The notes beneath the pieces are model-generated. The model did not search any database. It was given only the letters and a program-made list of their open reading frames with translations, and had not been told where the DNA came from. Positions 23,555 to 31,329 of a DNA stretch of 48,128 nt are shown here, in pieces (position 1 is the stretch's first letter; each line of letters begins with the position of its first letter). This DNA is from Streptosporangiaceae bacterium (GTDB taxonomy: Bacteria > Actinomycetota > Actinomycetes > Streptosporangiales > Streptosporangiaceae). Position numbers and translations under genes: made by a program. The DNA is taken from NCBI GenBank assembly GCA_019245115.1, contig JAFARZ010000040.1:1-48128 (forward strand). Direction: 5' to 3'.

Positions 23555-24205
23555 ATGGCCGATATTGCCGCGTTCACCTGGTCAGTGGTGATTCCCGTAA
23601 AAGTACTAGCTCAGGCTAAGTCCCGGTTGGCGCGGCTCGGCGCCGAGCAACGGGTCGAGCTGGCGCTGGCGATGGCGGCGGACACCGTAGCCGCGGCCTT
23701 GGCCTGCGACCTGGTCGCGCATGTGATCGTTGTCACAGATGACCAGGTCGCGGCGGGTGCGCTGGCCTCTCAGGGGGTGGTGGTGGTGCCCGACGAGCCG
23801 GGTGACGGCCTGAACGCCGCGCTCCGCCATGGGGCGGCACAGGCGGCCGGGCGGTGGCCGGGCGGCGGTATCGCGGCGTTGTCCGCTGACCTTCCCGCGG
23901 TGCGCCCAGCCGAGATCGCCCGCGCGCTCCAGGCCGCGGCGGCCTGGCCGAACGCGTTCGTCGCCGACGCGCCCGGTGACGGGACGACGTTGTACGCCGC
24001 GCGGCCCGGAGCGCCCTTCGAACCATCCTTCGGCCTGGCCTCCAGGGCCCGCCACGCCTCGGGGGGCGCCAGGGAACTGGTCCTGGACGGCATCGACGGA
24101 CTCCGGCGTGACGTGGACACGCCGGAGGACCTGTGTGCCGCGGCGGCCCTCGGCCTGGGGCCTAATACCGCCGACCTGCTCAGATGTGTACCACCGGGCA
24201 GGTAA
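23555..24205 (+). CDS. cofC: 2-phospho-L-lactate / phosphoenolpyruvate guanylyltransferase
   Basis: CofC/FbiD, which activates phospholactate or phosphoenolpyruvate with GTP for coenzyme F420 synthesis. 216 aa, nucleotidyltransferase fold. Signatures: WSVVIPVKVLAQAKSRL (nucleotide-binding Lys), VIVVTDDQ, DEPGDGLNAALRHG, ALSADLPAVRP (metal-binding Asp) and DAPGDGTTLYAA. The location beside gpsA is the same as for fbiD in mycobacteria. The presence of F420 chemistry supports the actinomycete assignment. Its 3' end overlaps the convergent Lrp-like gene by 26 nt. Confidence 0.93.
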   Translation: MADIAAFTWSVVIPVKVLAQAKSRLARLGAEQRVELALAMAADTVAAALACDLVAHVIVVTDDQVAAGALASQGVVVVPDEPGDGLNAALRHGAAQAAGRWPGGGIAALSADLPAVRPAEIARALQAAAAWPNAFVADAPGDGTTLYAARPGAPFEPSFGLASRARHASGGARELVLDGIDGLRRDVDTPEDLCAAAALGLGPNTADLLRCVPPGR

Positions 24206-24413
24206 GTGTCCGGGTGATTCCCGGAACGTGCTGGATATTTGCCGCGACCAGACGACCGAGCAAGTCCACGTTTTCCGCCTGAGCGCGCACGATCACGTCG
24301 TAGGGGCCGGTGACGTCTTCCGCCTGCGTGACTCCGGTGATCTTAGAGATCTGCCTGGCCACGTCGGCGGCTTTGCCGACTTCCGTCTGGACGAGGATGT
24401 ATGCCTCTACCAT
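24180..24413 (-). CDS. Stand-alone Lrp/AsnC ligand-binding (RAM) domain protein
   Basis: A 77-residue protein that is only the effector-binding RAM domain of Lrp/AsnC regulators: MVEAYILVQTEVGKAADVA, then DVTGPYDVIVRAQAENVDLL and VPGITRTLTCPVV. There is no DNA-binding helix-turn-helix. Such proteins occur next to thiL in many actinobacteria; some bind amino acids and may modulate partner regulators. AGGAGG lies just before ATG 24413, so the longer in-frame start at 24476 is rejected. Confidence 0.88.
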   Translation of the reverse strand: MVEAYILVQTEVGKAADVARQISKITGVTQAEDVTGPYDVIVRAQAENVDLLGRLVAANIQHVPGITRTLTCPVVHI

Positions 24414-24489
24414 CGCGTCCTCCTGGGGCAGAGCAGACAAGTGCCCGTGATCACTCACGCTACCGTAGAGGTCCATACCAGTCGCGCAA

Positions 24490-25659
24490 ATGTTTCAGTC
24501 AAATGTCGTCGAGGAGGCGATTATCGCTGCCGAGGAGCGGACGCCGTCGCCCGGGACCCCATCTCCGAAGACCCGATCTCCAGGGACCCAATCTCCAGGG
24601 ACCCAATCTCCAAGGACACTGGAGTCGCTGGGCGAGTTCGGCCTGATCGAGGCGCTGTCCGCGTGGCTGCCGCCGGCCCCGGGGACGCTGGTCGGCATTG
24701 GCGACGACGCGGCCGTGCTGGCGGCGCCTGATGGCCGGGTGGTGGCCACCACGGATTTCCTGATCGAAGGACGGCATTTCCGGCTGGACTGGTCGGCCGC
24801 CGCCGACGTGGGCCACAAGGCGGCCGCCCGCAGCCTGGCCGACGTGGCCGCCATGGGAGCCGAGCCTTCCGGCCTGCTTGTCGCCCTCGCCGCGCCGCCG
24901 GACCTCCCGGTTTCCTGGCTGGAGTCGTTCGCGTCCGGGTTGGCGCGGGAGTGCGCCAGGGCGGGTACGGCAGTGCTCGGCGGGGACACATCTCGGGCTG
25001 GTTCGGTGGTTCTGGCCGTGACCGGACTGGGTGACCTGGGCGGCCGCGCGCCGGTGCTGCGCGGCGGCGCCGCGCCGGGCGCTGTGGTGGCGGTCGCCGG
25101 GCCGCTCGGCCACGCCGCCGCCGGCCTTGCCCTGCTGTCCGCCGGATTGACCCCGGATGATCCCGATCTGGCCGCGCTGGTCGCCGCGCAGCTGCGCCCC
25201 GCGCCCCCCTACGACGCCGGCCCGGAAGCGGCCGTCCTGGGCGCCACCGCGATGATCGATGTCAGCGACGGCCTGCTCGCCGACCTCGCGCACATCGCGG
25301 ACGCCAGCAAAGTCCAGATCGACGTGCATACCGCCGCACTGACCGACCCGCTACTAACAAAAGCATTTCAGCGAACGGGCGGTGGTGCCACCTCTGAGCC
25401 CCTTCCCCCGCACCGGCCCGCCACCCGCACCGGCCGAGCCGGTACCGGCCAGACCGGTCCCGCAGCTGTGCCGCCCGAGCTGAGCTGGGCGCTGACCGGC
25501 GGCGAGGACCACTCGCTGGTCGCGGTGTTCCCGCCCGGCGTGCCCCTCCCCGAACGCTGGCGCCCGATCGGCGAAGTCCGCCCCGGCCAAGGCGTCCTGG
25601 TAAACGGCAGCCGTTATCAAGGTCCCGCCGGCTGGGACCACTTTTCTTCTGGGGGGTAA
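24490..25659 (+). CDS. thiL: Thiamine-monophosphate kinase
   Basis: Phosphorylates thiamine monophosphate to the active cofactor thiamine diphosphate. The ATP/metal motifs are clear: VGIGDDAAVL, ATTDFLIEGRHFRLDW, KAAARSLADVAAMGAEPSG, LGGDTSRAGSVVL, MIDVSDGLLADLAHIADAS and ALTGGEDHSLVAVF. At 389 aa it is longer than the usual about 320-330 because of a 15-bp repeat at the N-terminus (residues about 18-42) and a Gly/Pro/Arg/Thr-rich insertion before the last motif (about residues 300-332). ATG 24490 is the earliest start; the fold begins at LESLGEFGLIEAL. The 3' end includes a repeat hairpin whose loop contains the stop codon. Confidence 0.93.
   Translation: MFQSNVVEEAIIAAEERTPSPGTPSPKTRSPGTQSPGTQSPRTLESLGEFGLIEALSAWLPPAPGTLVGIGDDAAVLAAPDGRVVATTDFLIEGRHFRLDWSAAADVGHKAAARSLADVAAMGAEPSGLLVALAAPPDLPVSWLESFASGLARECARAGTAVLGGDTSRAGSVVLAVTGLGDLGGRAPVLRGGAAPGAVVAVAGPLGHAAAGLALLSAGLTPDDPDLAALVAAQLRPAPPYDAGPEAAVLGATAMIDVSDGLLADLAHIADASKVQIDVHTAALTDPLLTKAFQRTGGGATSEPLPPHRPATRTGRAGTGQTGPAAVPPELSWALTGGEDHSLVAVFPPGVPLPERWRPIGEVRPGQGVLVNGSRYQGPAGWDHFSSGG
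24541..24615 (+). repeat. 15-bp tandem repeat, five units, coding T(Q/P)SPG
   Basis: Units begin at 24541, 24556, 24571, 24586 and 24601. Unit 4 is ACCCAATCTCCAGGG and units 3-5 differ from it at one or two bases; units 1-2 are more diverged. They add TPSPG-like pentapeptides before the ThiL fold without changing frame. Confidence 0.93.
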
Positions 25660-25684
25660 AGACCAACCCCCCAGACCCCCCGGG
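25649..25684 (+). terminator. Stop-codon hairpin repeat at the end of thiL
   Basis: CTGGGGGGT (25649-25657) pairs perfectly with ACCCCCCAG (25666-25674); the TAA stop at 25657-25659 begins in the stem and runs into the loop. A second C6 run follows. About 36 bp match the end of the IclR gene (15557-15594) in the same orientation relative to transcription. Acts most likely as a terminator. Confidence 0.7.
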
Positions 25685-25754
25685 CCTGCGACGCTTCCCG
25701 CCGTTGGTGTCGCCTGCCCGGAAGGCCCTCCGGGCCCTCGCGGCCAGGCGACCC

Positions 25755-25960
25755 GCGAAGCTCGCTGTCGCTCGCCGCGGGGGCCTCTGTCGCCGCCGGC
25801 GGGGGACCGCGAAGCTCGCTACCGCTCGCTGCGGGGCCTGTGTCCGCCGTCGGCGCGGGACCGCGAAGCTCGCTGTTGCTCGCCGCGGGGGCCTCTGTCG
25901 CCGCCGCCGGGTGACGCGAAGCTCGCTGTTGCTCGCCGCGGGCTCCCGCGGCTCCCGTGC
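25755..25960. repeat. 54-bp tandem repeat, nearly four units
   Basis: Units begin with GCGAAGCTCGCT at 25755, 25809, 25863 and 25916, giving periods of 54, 54 and 53. Each continues with a short inverted sequence (GCTCGC...GCGG-type) and a Gly/Arg-coding GC-rich end. It lies between thiL and rpmB, where no gene is visible. Units are less alike than those of the coding repeats, so it is probably older. No spacers of independent sequence exist, so it is not a CRISPR array. Confidence 0.8.
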
Positions 25961-26008
25961 CTCAATTGCCTCAATTGCCCCAAGGGTCCGCGCCGCTCCC
26001 TGCCTCTC

Positions 26009-26089
26009 CGCGGAAGAAAGAAGCCTCGCGGAACAAAGGGCGCCGGTTTCCGACGCCTAATCCTCCACGAGGCTCTAATCTTCCACGCG
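26009..26089. repeat. Dispersed hairpin element, family 2, copy B
   Basis: An imperfect hairpin of about 38 bp per arm around the TTT at 26047-26049. The left arm includes GGAAGAAAGAAGCCTCGCGG and the right arm CCACGAGGCTCTAATCTTCC; the core is GGCGCCGGTTTCCGACGCC. It is homologous to 5171-5251 and 38169-38247. It lies in the thiL-rpmB convergent gap, 60 bp beyond the rpmB stop, and may act as terminator for either gene. Confidence 0.78.
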
Positions 26090-26150
26090 ATCCCCCTCCG
26101 CAAGCGCCGCAAAAGCGACATCGCGGACCCGGGAACCGAGCGGTCGGACC

Positions 26151-26336
26151 CTAACGGGTTACTTTGCCGGCCTTGATGCACGAAGTGCAGACGTTGAGGC
26201 GCTTGCGAGTACCGCCCACCATGGCGCGCACGGTCTGGATGTTGGGGTTCCAGCGGCGGCGGGTGCGGCGGTGCGAGTGCGAGACGTTGTTGCCGAAGCC
26301 CGGCCCCTTGCCGCATACGTCGCAGACGGAAGCCAC
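26151..26336 (-). CDS. rpmB: 50S ribosomal protein L28
   Basis: Large-subunit ribosomal protein, 61 aa, of the zinc-binding type: cysteine pairs CDVC near the N-terminus and CTSC near the C-terminus. The fold signature [20 protein letters not shown] is intact. GTG 26336 ([10 protein letters not shown]) is preferred to ATG 26348 because GGAGCG lies seven bases before the GTG and the resulting N-terminus matches the family; nothing resembling a ribosome binding site precedes the ATG. It is divergent from recG. Actinobacteria usually carry a second, cysteine-free copy elsewhere that replaces it under zinc limitation. Confidence 0.95.
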   Translation of the reverse strand: MASVCDVCGKGPGFGNNVSHSHRRTRRRWNPNIQTVRAMVGGTRKRLNVCTSCIKAGKVTR

Positions 26337-26511
26337 GGTTCGCTCCATTGATCAGGGTTACGGATGAACGCCACATCCCGCACGAGGGCGGAACTGGCAG
26401 CCGTCGAAGCCTACCCGATACGGGCCCGCGGCGCGAACCGGGCAACCGCCTGCTCAGCGCACCAGGCGCACCCGCACGGAAATGTCGGCCACTGAGCCTA
26501 TGCTCGCCTGT

Positions 26512-28821
26512 GTGACCACCCTGCGTGATCCGCTGGACCGGCTGCTGGGCGCCCGGACAGCCGCGGCGCTCGAGAAGGCCTTCGGCCTGCGCACCACCGG
26601 GGACCTGCTGCGCCATTATCCCCGGCGCTACTACACCCGGGGCGAGCTGTCCGATCTGGCCTCGCTGCGCGAGGGCGACCATGTCACGGTCGTGGCCCGC
26701 ATCGAGTCGGTCAAGCTCACTCAGATTCCTCCCAAGCCGGGGAAGGGGCGCCAGACCCGCCTCAAGGTGGTGGTCACCGACGACACCGCTCGGCTCACGC
26801 TGATGTTCTTCGGCAAGACCGGCTATTACCAGCATTCGCTGTCCCCCCACATGGTGGGCATGTTCGCCGGTACGGTCACCACGTTCAAGGGAGTTCGCCA
26901 GCTCGTCCACCCGGAGTTCCAGATGCTGCCGGGCGCGGCCCCCAATGCCGACCTGACCCCGGAGCTGGCGTCGGAGTTCAGCAGCCAGCTGATCCCGGTC
27001 TACCCGGCCAGCGCCAAGATCAGCTCGTGGTCGATCGCCAAAGCGGTCAAGATCGCGCTGGGCACGCTGGACGTGGGCGAGGACCCGCTGCCTGCCGAGC
27101 TGCGGGAACGGTACGCGCTGATGGGCCGGGCGGAGGCCATCCAGGCCGTCCACCGCCCGCTGGACGCCGATGACATGAAGCGGGCGAGGTCCCGGCTGAA
27201 GTGGGACGAGGCCTTCATGCTCCAGGCCGCGCTGGCCCGGCGTCGGCTGGCCGCCGCGGCCATGCCAGCCATGCCCAGGCCACCGGAGGAGAACGGGATC
27301 GCGGCCGAATTCGACGCCCGGCTGCCGTTCACCCTGACCAAGGGCCAGGTCGAGGTCGGTGCGACCATCGCTCACGATCTGTCGTGCGCGTATCCTATGC
27401 ACCGGCTGCTGCAAGGTGAGGTTGGCTCAGGCAAGACGGTCATCGCGATCCGCGCCATGCTTCAGGTGATCGACGCGGGCGGTCAGGCGGCCCTGCTCGC
27501 CCCGACCGAGGTCCTGGCTCAGCAGCACTACCGCTCGATCATGGACCTGCTCGGCCCGCTGGGTTTGCGCGGTCAGCTTGGTGCCACCGAGCACGCCACC
27601 GGCGTGGCCCTGCTCACCGGATCGTCCGGCGCGGCCGCCCGGCGCCAGGCGCTGTCGGACACCTTCACCGGGGACGCCGGGATCGTGATCGGGACCCACG
27701 CGCTGCTCGAGGAGCACGTGCAGTTCGCCGATCTCGGCCTGATCGTCATTGACGAGCAGCACCGGTTCGGTGTCGAACAGCGAGACGTGCTGCGCTCCAA
27801 GGCCGCCGATAAACGGCCGCATGTGCTGGTGATGACGGCGACGCCGATACCCCGCACGGTCGCGATGACCGTCTACGGCGATCTGGAGGTCTCGACTCTC
27901 ACCGAGCTGCCGGCCGGCCGCTCGCCCATCGCGACCTACGTCGTGCCGGCCGCGGACAAGCCGCACTACCTGGAGCGGGCCTGGGAACGGGTCCGGGAGG
28001 AGGTGCACCAGGGCAGGCAGGCGTACGTGGTCTGCCCGCGCATCGGCGGTGATTTCGACGACGCCGCGGCCGGAGGCCCAGGCCAATTCAGTACTGCGGC
28101 CGGAGGCCCAGGCCAATTCAGTACTGCGGCCGGAGGCCCAGGCCAATTCAGTACTGCGGCCGGAGGCCCAGGCCAATTCAGCAGCGACAAGCCCCCGCCG
28201 CCGGGCCGCCGTCAGCCGCTCGCCGTGACCGAGGTGGCCGCCGAGCTCACCGAGGGCCCGCTGAACGACCTGCGCATCGCGATATTGCACGGCCGGCTCC
28301 ATCCGGATGAGAAGGACATGGTCATGCGCGAGTTCTCGGCCGGCCGTATCGACGTTCTTCTCGCCACCACGGTGATCGAGGTCGGGGTGGACGTCCCCAA
28401 CGCGACGGTGATGGTCGTCACGGATGCCGAGCGCTTCGGGGTTTCCCAGTTGCATCAGCTCCGAGGCCGGGTGGGCCGTGGTACCGCGCCCGGGTTGTGC
28501 CTGCTGGTGACCGAGTCGGCGCCGGATAGTCCGGCCCGGGAGCGGCTGGACGCGGTCGCCGCCACGCTGGACGGATTCAAGCTCGCCCGCCTCGACCTGG
28601 AACAGCGCAGGGAGGGCGACGTGCTCGGTGCCGCGCAGGCGGGCCGCCAGTCCAGTCTGCGGCTGCTTCAGCTGCTCAAGGACGAGAACCTCATCGGCCT
28701 GGCCCGGGAGGAAGCCGTCGAGGTGGTGGAGGCCGACCCCGGCCTGGCCCGTCATCAGGCCATCAAGACCGCCATCGAGGACCTTTTCGGAGACCAGGCC
28801 GAGTTCCTCGACAAGATGTAA
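26512..28821 (+). CDS. recG: ATP-dependent DNA helicase RecG
   Basis: Superfamily 2 helicase that remodels stalled replication forks and Holliday junctions. The N-terminal wedge (OB fold, LREGDHVTVVARIESV) is followed by helicase motifs: Walker A GEVGSGKT (about residue 301), DEQH box (about 413), MTATPIPRT, and TTVIEVGVDVPNATVMV with QLHQLRGRVGRG. Residues about 519-556 are a tandem repeat of the decapeptide AAGGPGQFST in a surface loop of helicase domain 2, just before the HGRLHPDEKD motif. GTG 26512 is preferred: a -10-like TATGCT lies seven bases upstream, which fits a leaderless mRNA, and the family N-terminus begins there. ATG 26482 would add 10 residues. Confidence 0.94.
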   Translation: MTTLRDPLDRLLGARTAAALEKAFGLRTTGDLLRHYPRRYYTRGELSDLASLREGDHVTVVARIESVKLTQIPPKPGKGRQTRLKVVVTDDTARLTLMFFGKTGYYQHSLSPHMVGMFAGTVTTFKGVRQLVHPEFQMLPGAAPNADLTPELASEFSSQLIPVYPASAKISSWSIAKAVKIALGTLDVGEDPLPAELRERYALMGRAEAIQAVHRPLDADDMKRARSRLKWDEAFMLQAALARRRLAAAAMPAMPRPPEENGIAAEFDARLPFTLTKGQVEVGATIAHDLSCAYPMHRLLQGEVGSGKTVIAIRAMLQVIDAGGQAALLAPTEVLAQQHYRSIMDLLGPLGLRGQLGATEHATGVALLTGSSGAAARRQALSDTFTGDAGIVIGTHALLEEHVQFADLGLIVIDEQHRFGVEQRDVLRSKAADKRPHVLVMTATPIPRTVAMTVYGDLEVSTLTELPAGRSPIATYVVPAADKPHYLERAWERVREEVHQGRQAYVVCPRIGGDFDDAAAGGPGQFSTAAGGPGQFSTAAGGPGQFSTAAGGPGQFSSDKPPPPGRRQPLAVTEVAAELTEGPLNDLRIAILHGRLHPDEKDMVMREFSAGRIDVLLATTVIEVGVDVPNATVMVVTDAERFGVSQLHQLRGRVGRGTAPGLCLLVTESAPDSPARERLDAVAATLDGFKLARLDLEQRREGDVLGAAQAGRQSSLRLLQLLKDENLIGLAREEAVEVVEADPGLARHQAIKTAIEDLFGDQAEFLDKM
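28062..28181 (+). repeat. 30-bp tandem repeat, 3.9 units, in recG
   Basis: Units start at 28066, 28096, 28126 and 28156; the first three are identical over 30 bp and the fourth over 26. The unit codes AAGGPGQFST. Bases 28062-28090 are identical to 9994-10022 in the sigma gene, in the same codon phase. Absolute identity of the units shows recent amplification. Confidence 0.97.
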
Positions 28822-29503
28822 CGTCAAGATGTAACGTCGGCTCGGCCCAGCCCGGCCGGACCAGTCCCGCCTCGTACGCGTACACGACGAGTTGCGCGCG
28901 GTCGCGGGCCCGCAGCTTCATCATCGCTCGCGCCGTGTGGGTCTTGACCGTCGACTGGCTGACGTAGATCTGGTCCGCGATCTCGGTGTTGGACAGCCCC
29001 GCCGCGACCAGCGTCACCACCTCGCGTTCCCGCGCGGTGAGTTCGTCGATGCCGGGGACGGGCCTGGCCCGTTTGGTCCGGGTGGCGAACTCGGCGATCA
29101 GCCGCCTGGTCACGGTGGGGGACAGCAGGGACTCGCCAGCCGCCACGACCCGGACCGCGCGGAGCAGTTCGGCGGCGTCGGTGTCCTTGACCAGGAACCC
29201 CGCCGCCCCGGCTCGCAGGCCGTCGAAGATGTACTCCTCCAGCTCGAACGTGGTCAAGATGACCACGTGCACGCCGCCCAGCCCGGGCGAAGCCGCGATC
29301 CGGCGGGTGGCCTCGATGCCGTCGAGGCCTGGCATCCGGATGTCCATCAGCATCACGTCCGGCTTCTCCCGGATGGCGAGCCGGACGGCGCTCTCCCCGT
29401 CCGCGGCCTCGCCGGCCACCGTGATGTCGTCCTCGGCGTCGAGAAGCGCGGCGAACCCCGACCGCACCAGCGCCTGGTCGTCGGCCAGCGCGACCCTGAT
29501 CAT
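28763..29503 (-). CDS. Response regulator, NarL/FixJ family
   Basis: Partner of the kinase encoded just upstream. The receiver domain has acidic residues ADDQ, phospho-acceptor Asp54 (MLMDIRMPGLDGIEATR), switch LTTFE and Lys in FLVKDTDA. The C-terminal LuxR helix-turn-helix is LTAREREVVTLVAAGLSNTE, then SQSTVKTHTARAMMKL. ATG 29503 overlaps the kinase stop as ATGA. The family fold ends at YEAGLVRPGW; the remaining about 28 residues are largely antisense to the recG 3' end (59-nt overlap) and unlikely to matter. It probably controlled the ABC transporter whose broken gene lies on the other side of the kinase. Confidence 0.92.
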   Translation of the reverse strand: MIRVALADDQALVRSGFAALLDAEDDITVAGEAADGESAVRLAIREKPDVMLMDIRMPGLDGIEATRRIAASPGLGGVHVVILTTFELEEYIFDGLRAGAAGFLVKDTDAAELLRAVRVVAAGESLLSPTVTRRLIAEFATRTKRARPVPGIDELTAREREVVTLVAAGLSNTEIADQIYVSQSTVKTHTARAMMKLRARDRAQLVVYAYEAGLVRPGWAEPTLHLDVTSCRGTRPGLRKGPRWRS

Positions 29504-30627
29504 GTTGGCAACCATGCCAGTACTCTGAACCCGCCGTCGGCCCGGGGCGCGGCTTCCAGCGTGCCGCCGAGCGCTCGGGCCCGTTCGGTCATGCCTGCCA
29601 CACCGTTGCCCGCCCGCACCGGCCGAACCGCAATACCGTCATCGTCAACGCTGATGGTGAGCCCCTCGTCGTCGTAGCGCAGCCGTACCGTCGCCTCGCT
29701 GCCCCGGGAATGCCGGACCGAGTTGGTCAGCGCCTCCTGGATGATCCGGTATGCGGCCACGTCCACCCCGGTCGGCACCGGCCGCGGCGACCCGTCGGTG
29801 ATCACCCGCACGGCTATCCCGGCTGTTCCCGACGCTAGCTCGGGCAGCCGGTCCAGGCTCGGGCTCGGTGCCCGCGGCGCGGTGGCCTCCGCCCCGTCCG
29901 ATTCGGTGCGGAGCACGCCGAGCACCGACCGGAGTTCAGTCATCGCTTGCTTGCTGACGTCGTGGATCGCGGTGAGCGCCTCGCGGGCGCGTTCCGGCTG
30001 CCGGTCCATCAGGTGCAGCGCGGTGTTAGCCTGCACGTTGATCACCGAGATGTTGTGCGCCACCACGTCGTGCAGGTCCCTGGCGATGGCCAGCCGCTGC
30101 TCGCTGGCCGCGCGCCTGGCCTCGGCCGCGCGCCGGCTCGCCACCTCGGCCGCTCGCTGACTCCGGGCGCGTAGCAGTTCGGCCGCGGACAGCAGCACGG
30201 TCAGCCCCACCAGCAGCCCGAGCGCCTTCGACACCGGAGTGTGCCCGCGCGACCCGACCAGCCACGGCGGCCACACCGAGACCAGGTACCCGACGATCAG
30301 CGACGCGATGGCCGCGACGCGGCGCCGCGCCAGTACCGCGGTGAAGAACGCCACTAGCAGCGCGAGCCACACCGGCCACGCGTTGAGCGCCGCGCCCCAC
30401 AGCGCCGCGGCCAGCGTGACTGCCAGCACCTCGGCCGGATATCTGCGCCGGGCCAGGAGTGACAAACTGCCTATAAGAACAGGCAGATACCAGAACGAGC
30501 TGACGTGCATCTGCCCGTGCCCGTGCCAGTGATGCGAGCCGGACGTTCCCGCTACCTCGACGGCCGTGACCACGGTGGTGATCGAGACGTCGATCACCCG
30601 GTGCCGGGGCAGCGCGCGAATGTCCAT
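29500..30627 (-). CDS. Sensor histidine kinase, DesK/NarL type
   Basis: Membrane kinase of 375 aa with about five or six hydrophobic segments in residues 10-150, then a coiled region and the HisKA_3 motif with His186 (ARDLHDVVAHNISV), the N box IQEALTNSVRHSRGS and the G box GNGVAGMTERARALGG. The first outer loop has a His-rich stretch (residues 31-41, SHHWHGHGQMH) that could bind a metal ion; this is only a suggestion. ATG 30627 follows an in-frame GTG directly. Kinases of this kind are commonly encoded next to an ABC exporter they regulate; here that exporter is destroyed. Confidence 0.9.
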   Translation of the reverse strand: MDIRALPRHRVIDVSITTVVTAVEVAGTSGSHHWHGHGQMHVSSFWYLPVLIGSLSLLARRRYPAEVLAVTLAAALWGAALNAWPVWLALLVAFFTAVLARRRVAAIASLIVGYLVSVWPPWLVGSRGHTPVSKALGLLVGLTVLLSAAELLRARSQRAAEVASRRAAEARRAASEQRLAIARDLHDVVAHNISVINVQANTALHLMDRQPERAREALTAIHDVSKQAMTELRSVLGVLRTESDGAEATAPRAPSPSLDRLPELASGTAGIAVRVITDGSPRPVPTGVDVAAYRIIQEALTNSVRHSRGSEATVRLRYDDEGLTISVDDDGIAVRPVRAGNGVAGMTERARALGGTLEAAPRADGGFRVLAWLPT

Positions 30628-30979
30628 CACACCCGACGCTACCCCCCGCTGGCCTGCGCGGCGTCGGCCGCGGGACTACGTTGACGCCCCCTCCCGTACC
30701 GCAGCGGTCGACCCGGATCTGCCTGCGTGACCGACGACTCGGCGGACCTGCCCAACCCACGATGACGGCATGGCAATTATCGAAATCCGAGGTCTCGCCA
30801 AGCGGTTCGGCCCCACCGAGGCGGTGAGCGATCTGAGCTTCGACGTGGCGCGCGGGTCGGGCCCTGCACGGGCAAGGCCCGCTACTGAATTGTGACTTCC
30901 ATGGTCGGCCAGGCGCCGTCGCTGGAACCGGAGATGAGCTGCGCGCCGCGCGCAGAAGACTCAGTTATGCCTGATAAGT

Positions 30980-30999
30980 GCCCGGACGTGCGTCCGGGC
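30980..30999 (-). terminator. Hairpin downstream of the toxin gene
   Basis: GCCCGGAC (30980-30987), loop GTGC, GTCCGGGC (30992-30999): a perfect 8-bp stem 21 bp beyond the toxin stop. It is a likely end for the leftward toxin-antitoxin transcript. No T-run follows. Confidence 0.55.
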
Positions 31000-31020
31000 G
31001 CGGTGACCTCGCCAGGCTCG

Positions 31021-31329
31021 TTATGGGCCGGGCGGCGGCGTGAAGATGTCGTGGGTTCCAATGCGCCGCCAGATGACGTGCGGCTGCCCGGGCACGCGTT
31101 CGGCTCCGTAGCTGAAGGTGGCACGGCCATTGTTGTCCCAGGTCATCTCGAACACGTTCGCGTGGGCTTTCACGCCCTTGACGCGCAAACCCGGCCGGAA
31201 CGGCCGGTCCGGAGCCATCAGGTCCGGCACGAAGGCTTCCTTGACCACCTTGCGGAACGTACCCCGCTGCTGGGGCGTGAGATCCTTCCAGTCCTTCTCG
31301 AAACGCGGCAGCGTTTCGAACGTCGGCAT
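31021..31329 (-). CDS. Probable RelE/ParE-fold toxin
   Basis: A 102-residue basic protein with the length and pattern of RelE-superfamily toxins: a helical start (LPRFEKDWKDLTPQQRGTF), then strands GLRVKGVKAHANVFEMTWD, GRATFSYGAE and a C-terminal HVIWRRIGTHDIF. RelE-type toxins cleave mRNA on the ribosome, and the fold is inferred from the pattern only. Its ATG overlaps the antitoxin stop by one base (TGATG), the usual coupling in such operons. An Arg/His cluster near the C-terminus (WRRIGTHD) could be catalytic. An unrelated small protein is possible. Confidence 0.65.
   Translation of the reverse strand: MPTFETLPRFEKDWKDLTPQQRGTFRKVVKEAFVPDLMAPDRPFRPGLRVKGVKAHANVFEMTWDNNGRATFSYGAERVPGQPHVIWRRIGTHDIFTPPPGP

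Noticed and set aside
25755..25960. The 54-bp repeats after thiL as a CRISPR or an origin iteron cluster
   Set aside because: No spacers, imperfect units, no cas or replication genes nearby, and no DnaA-box-like motif noticed.
28066..28181. The 30-bp repeat in recG as a CRISPR array
   Set aside because: Units are directly adjacent without unique spacers, few in number, and open reading in frame inside an intact recG.
27427..28827. Leftward frame of 466 codons opposite recG
   Set aside because: Antisense shadow; recG motifs are complete on the plus strand and the frame has no family features.
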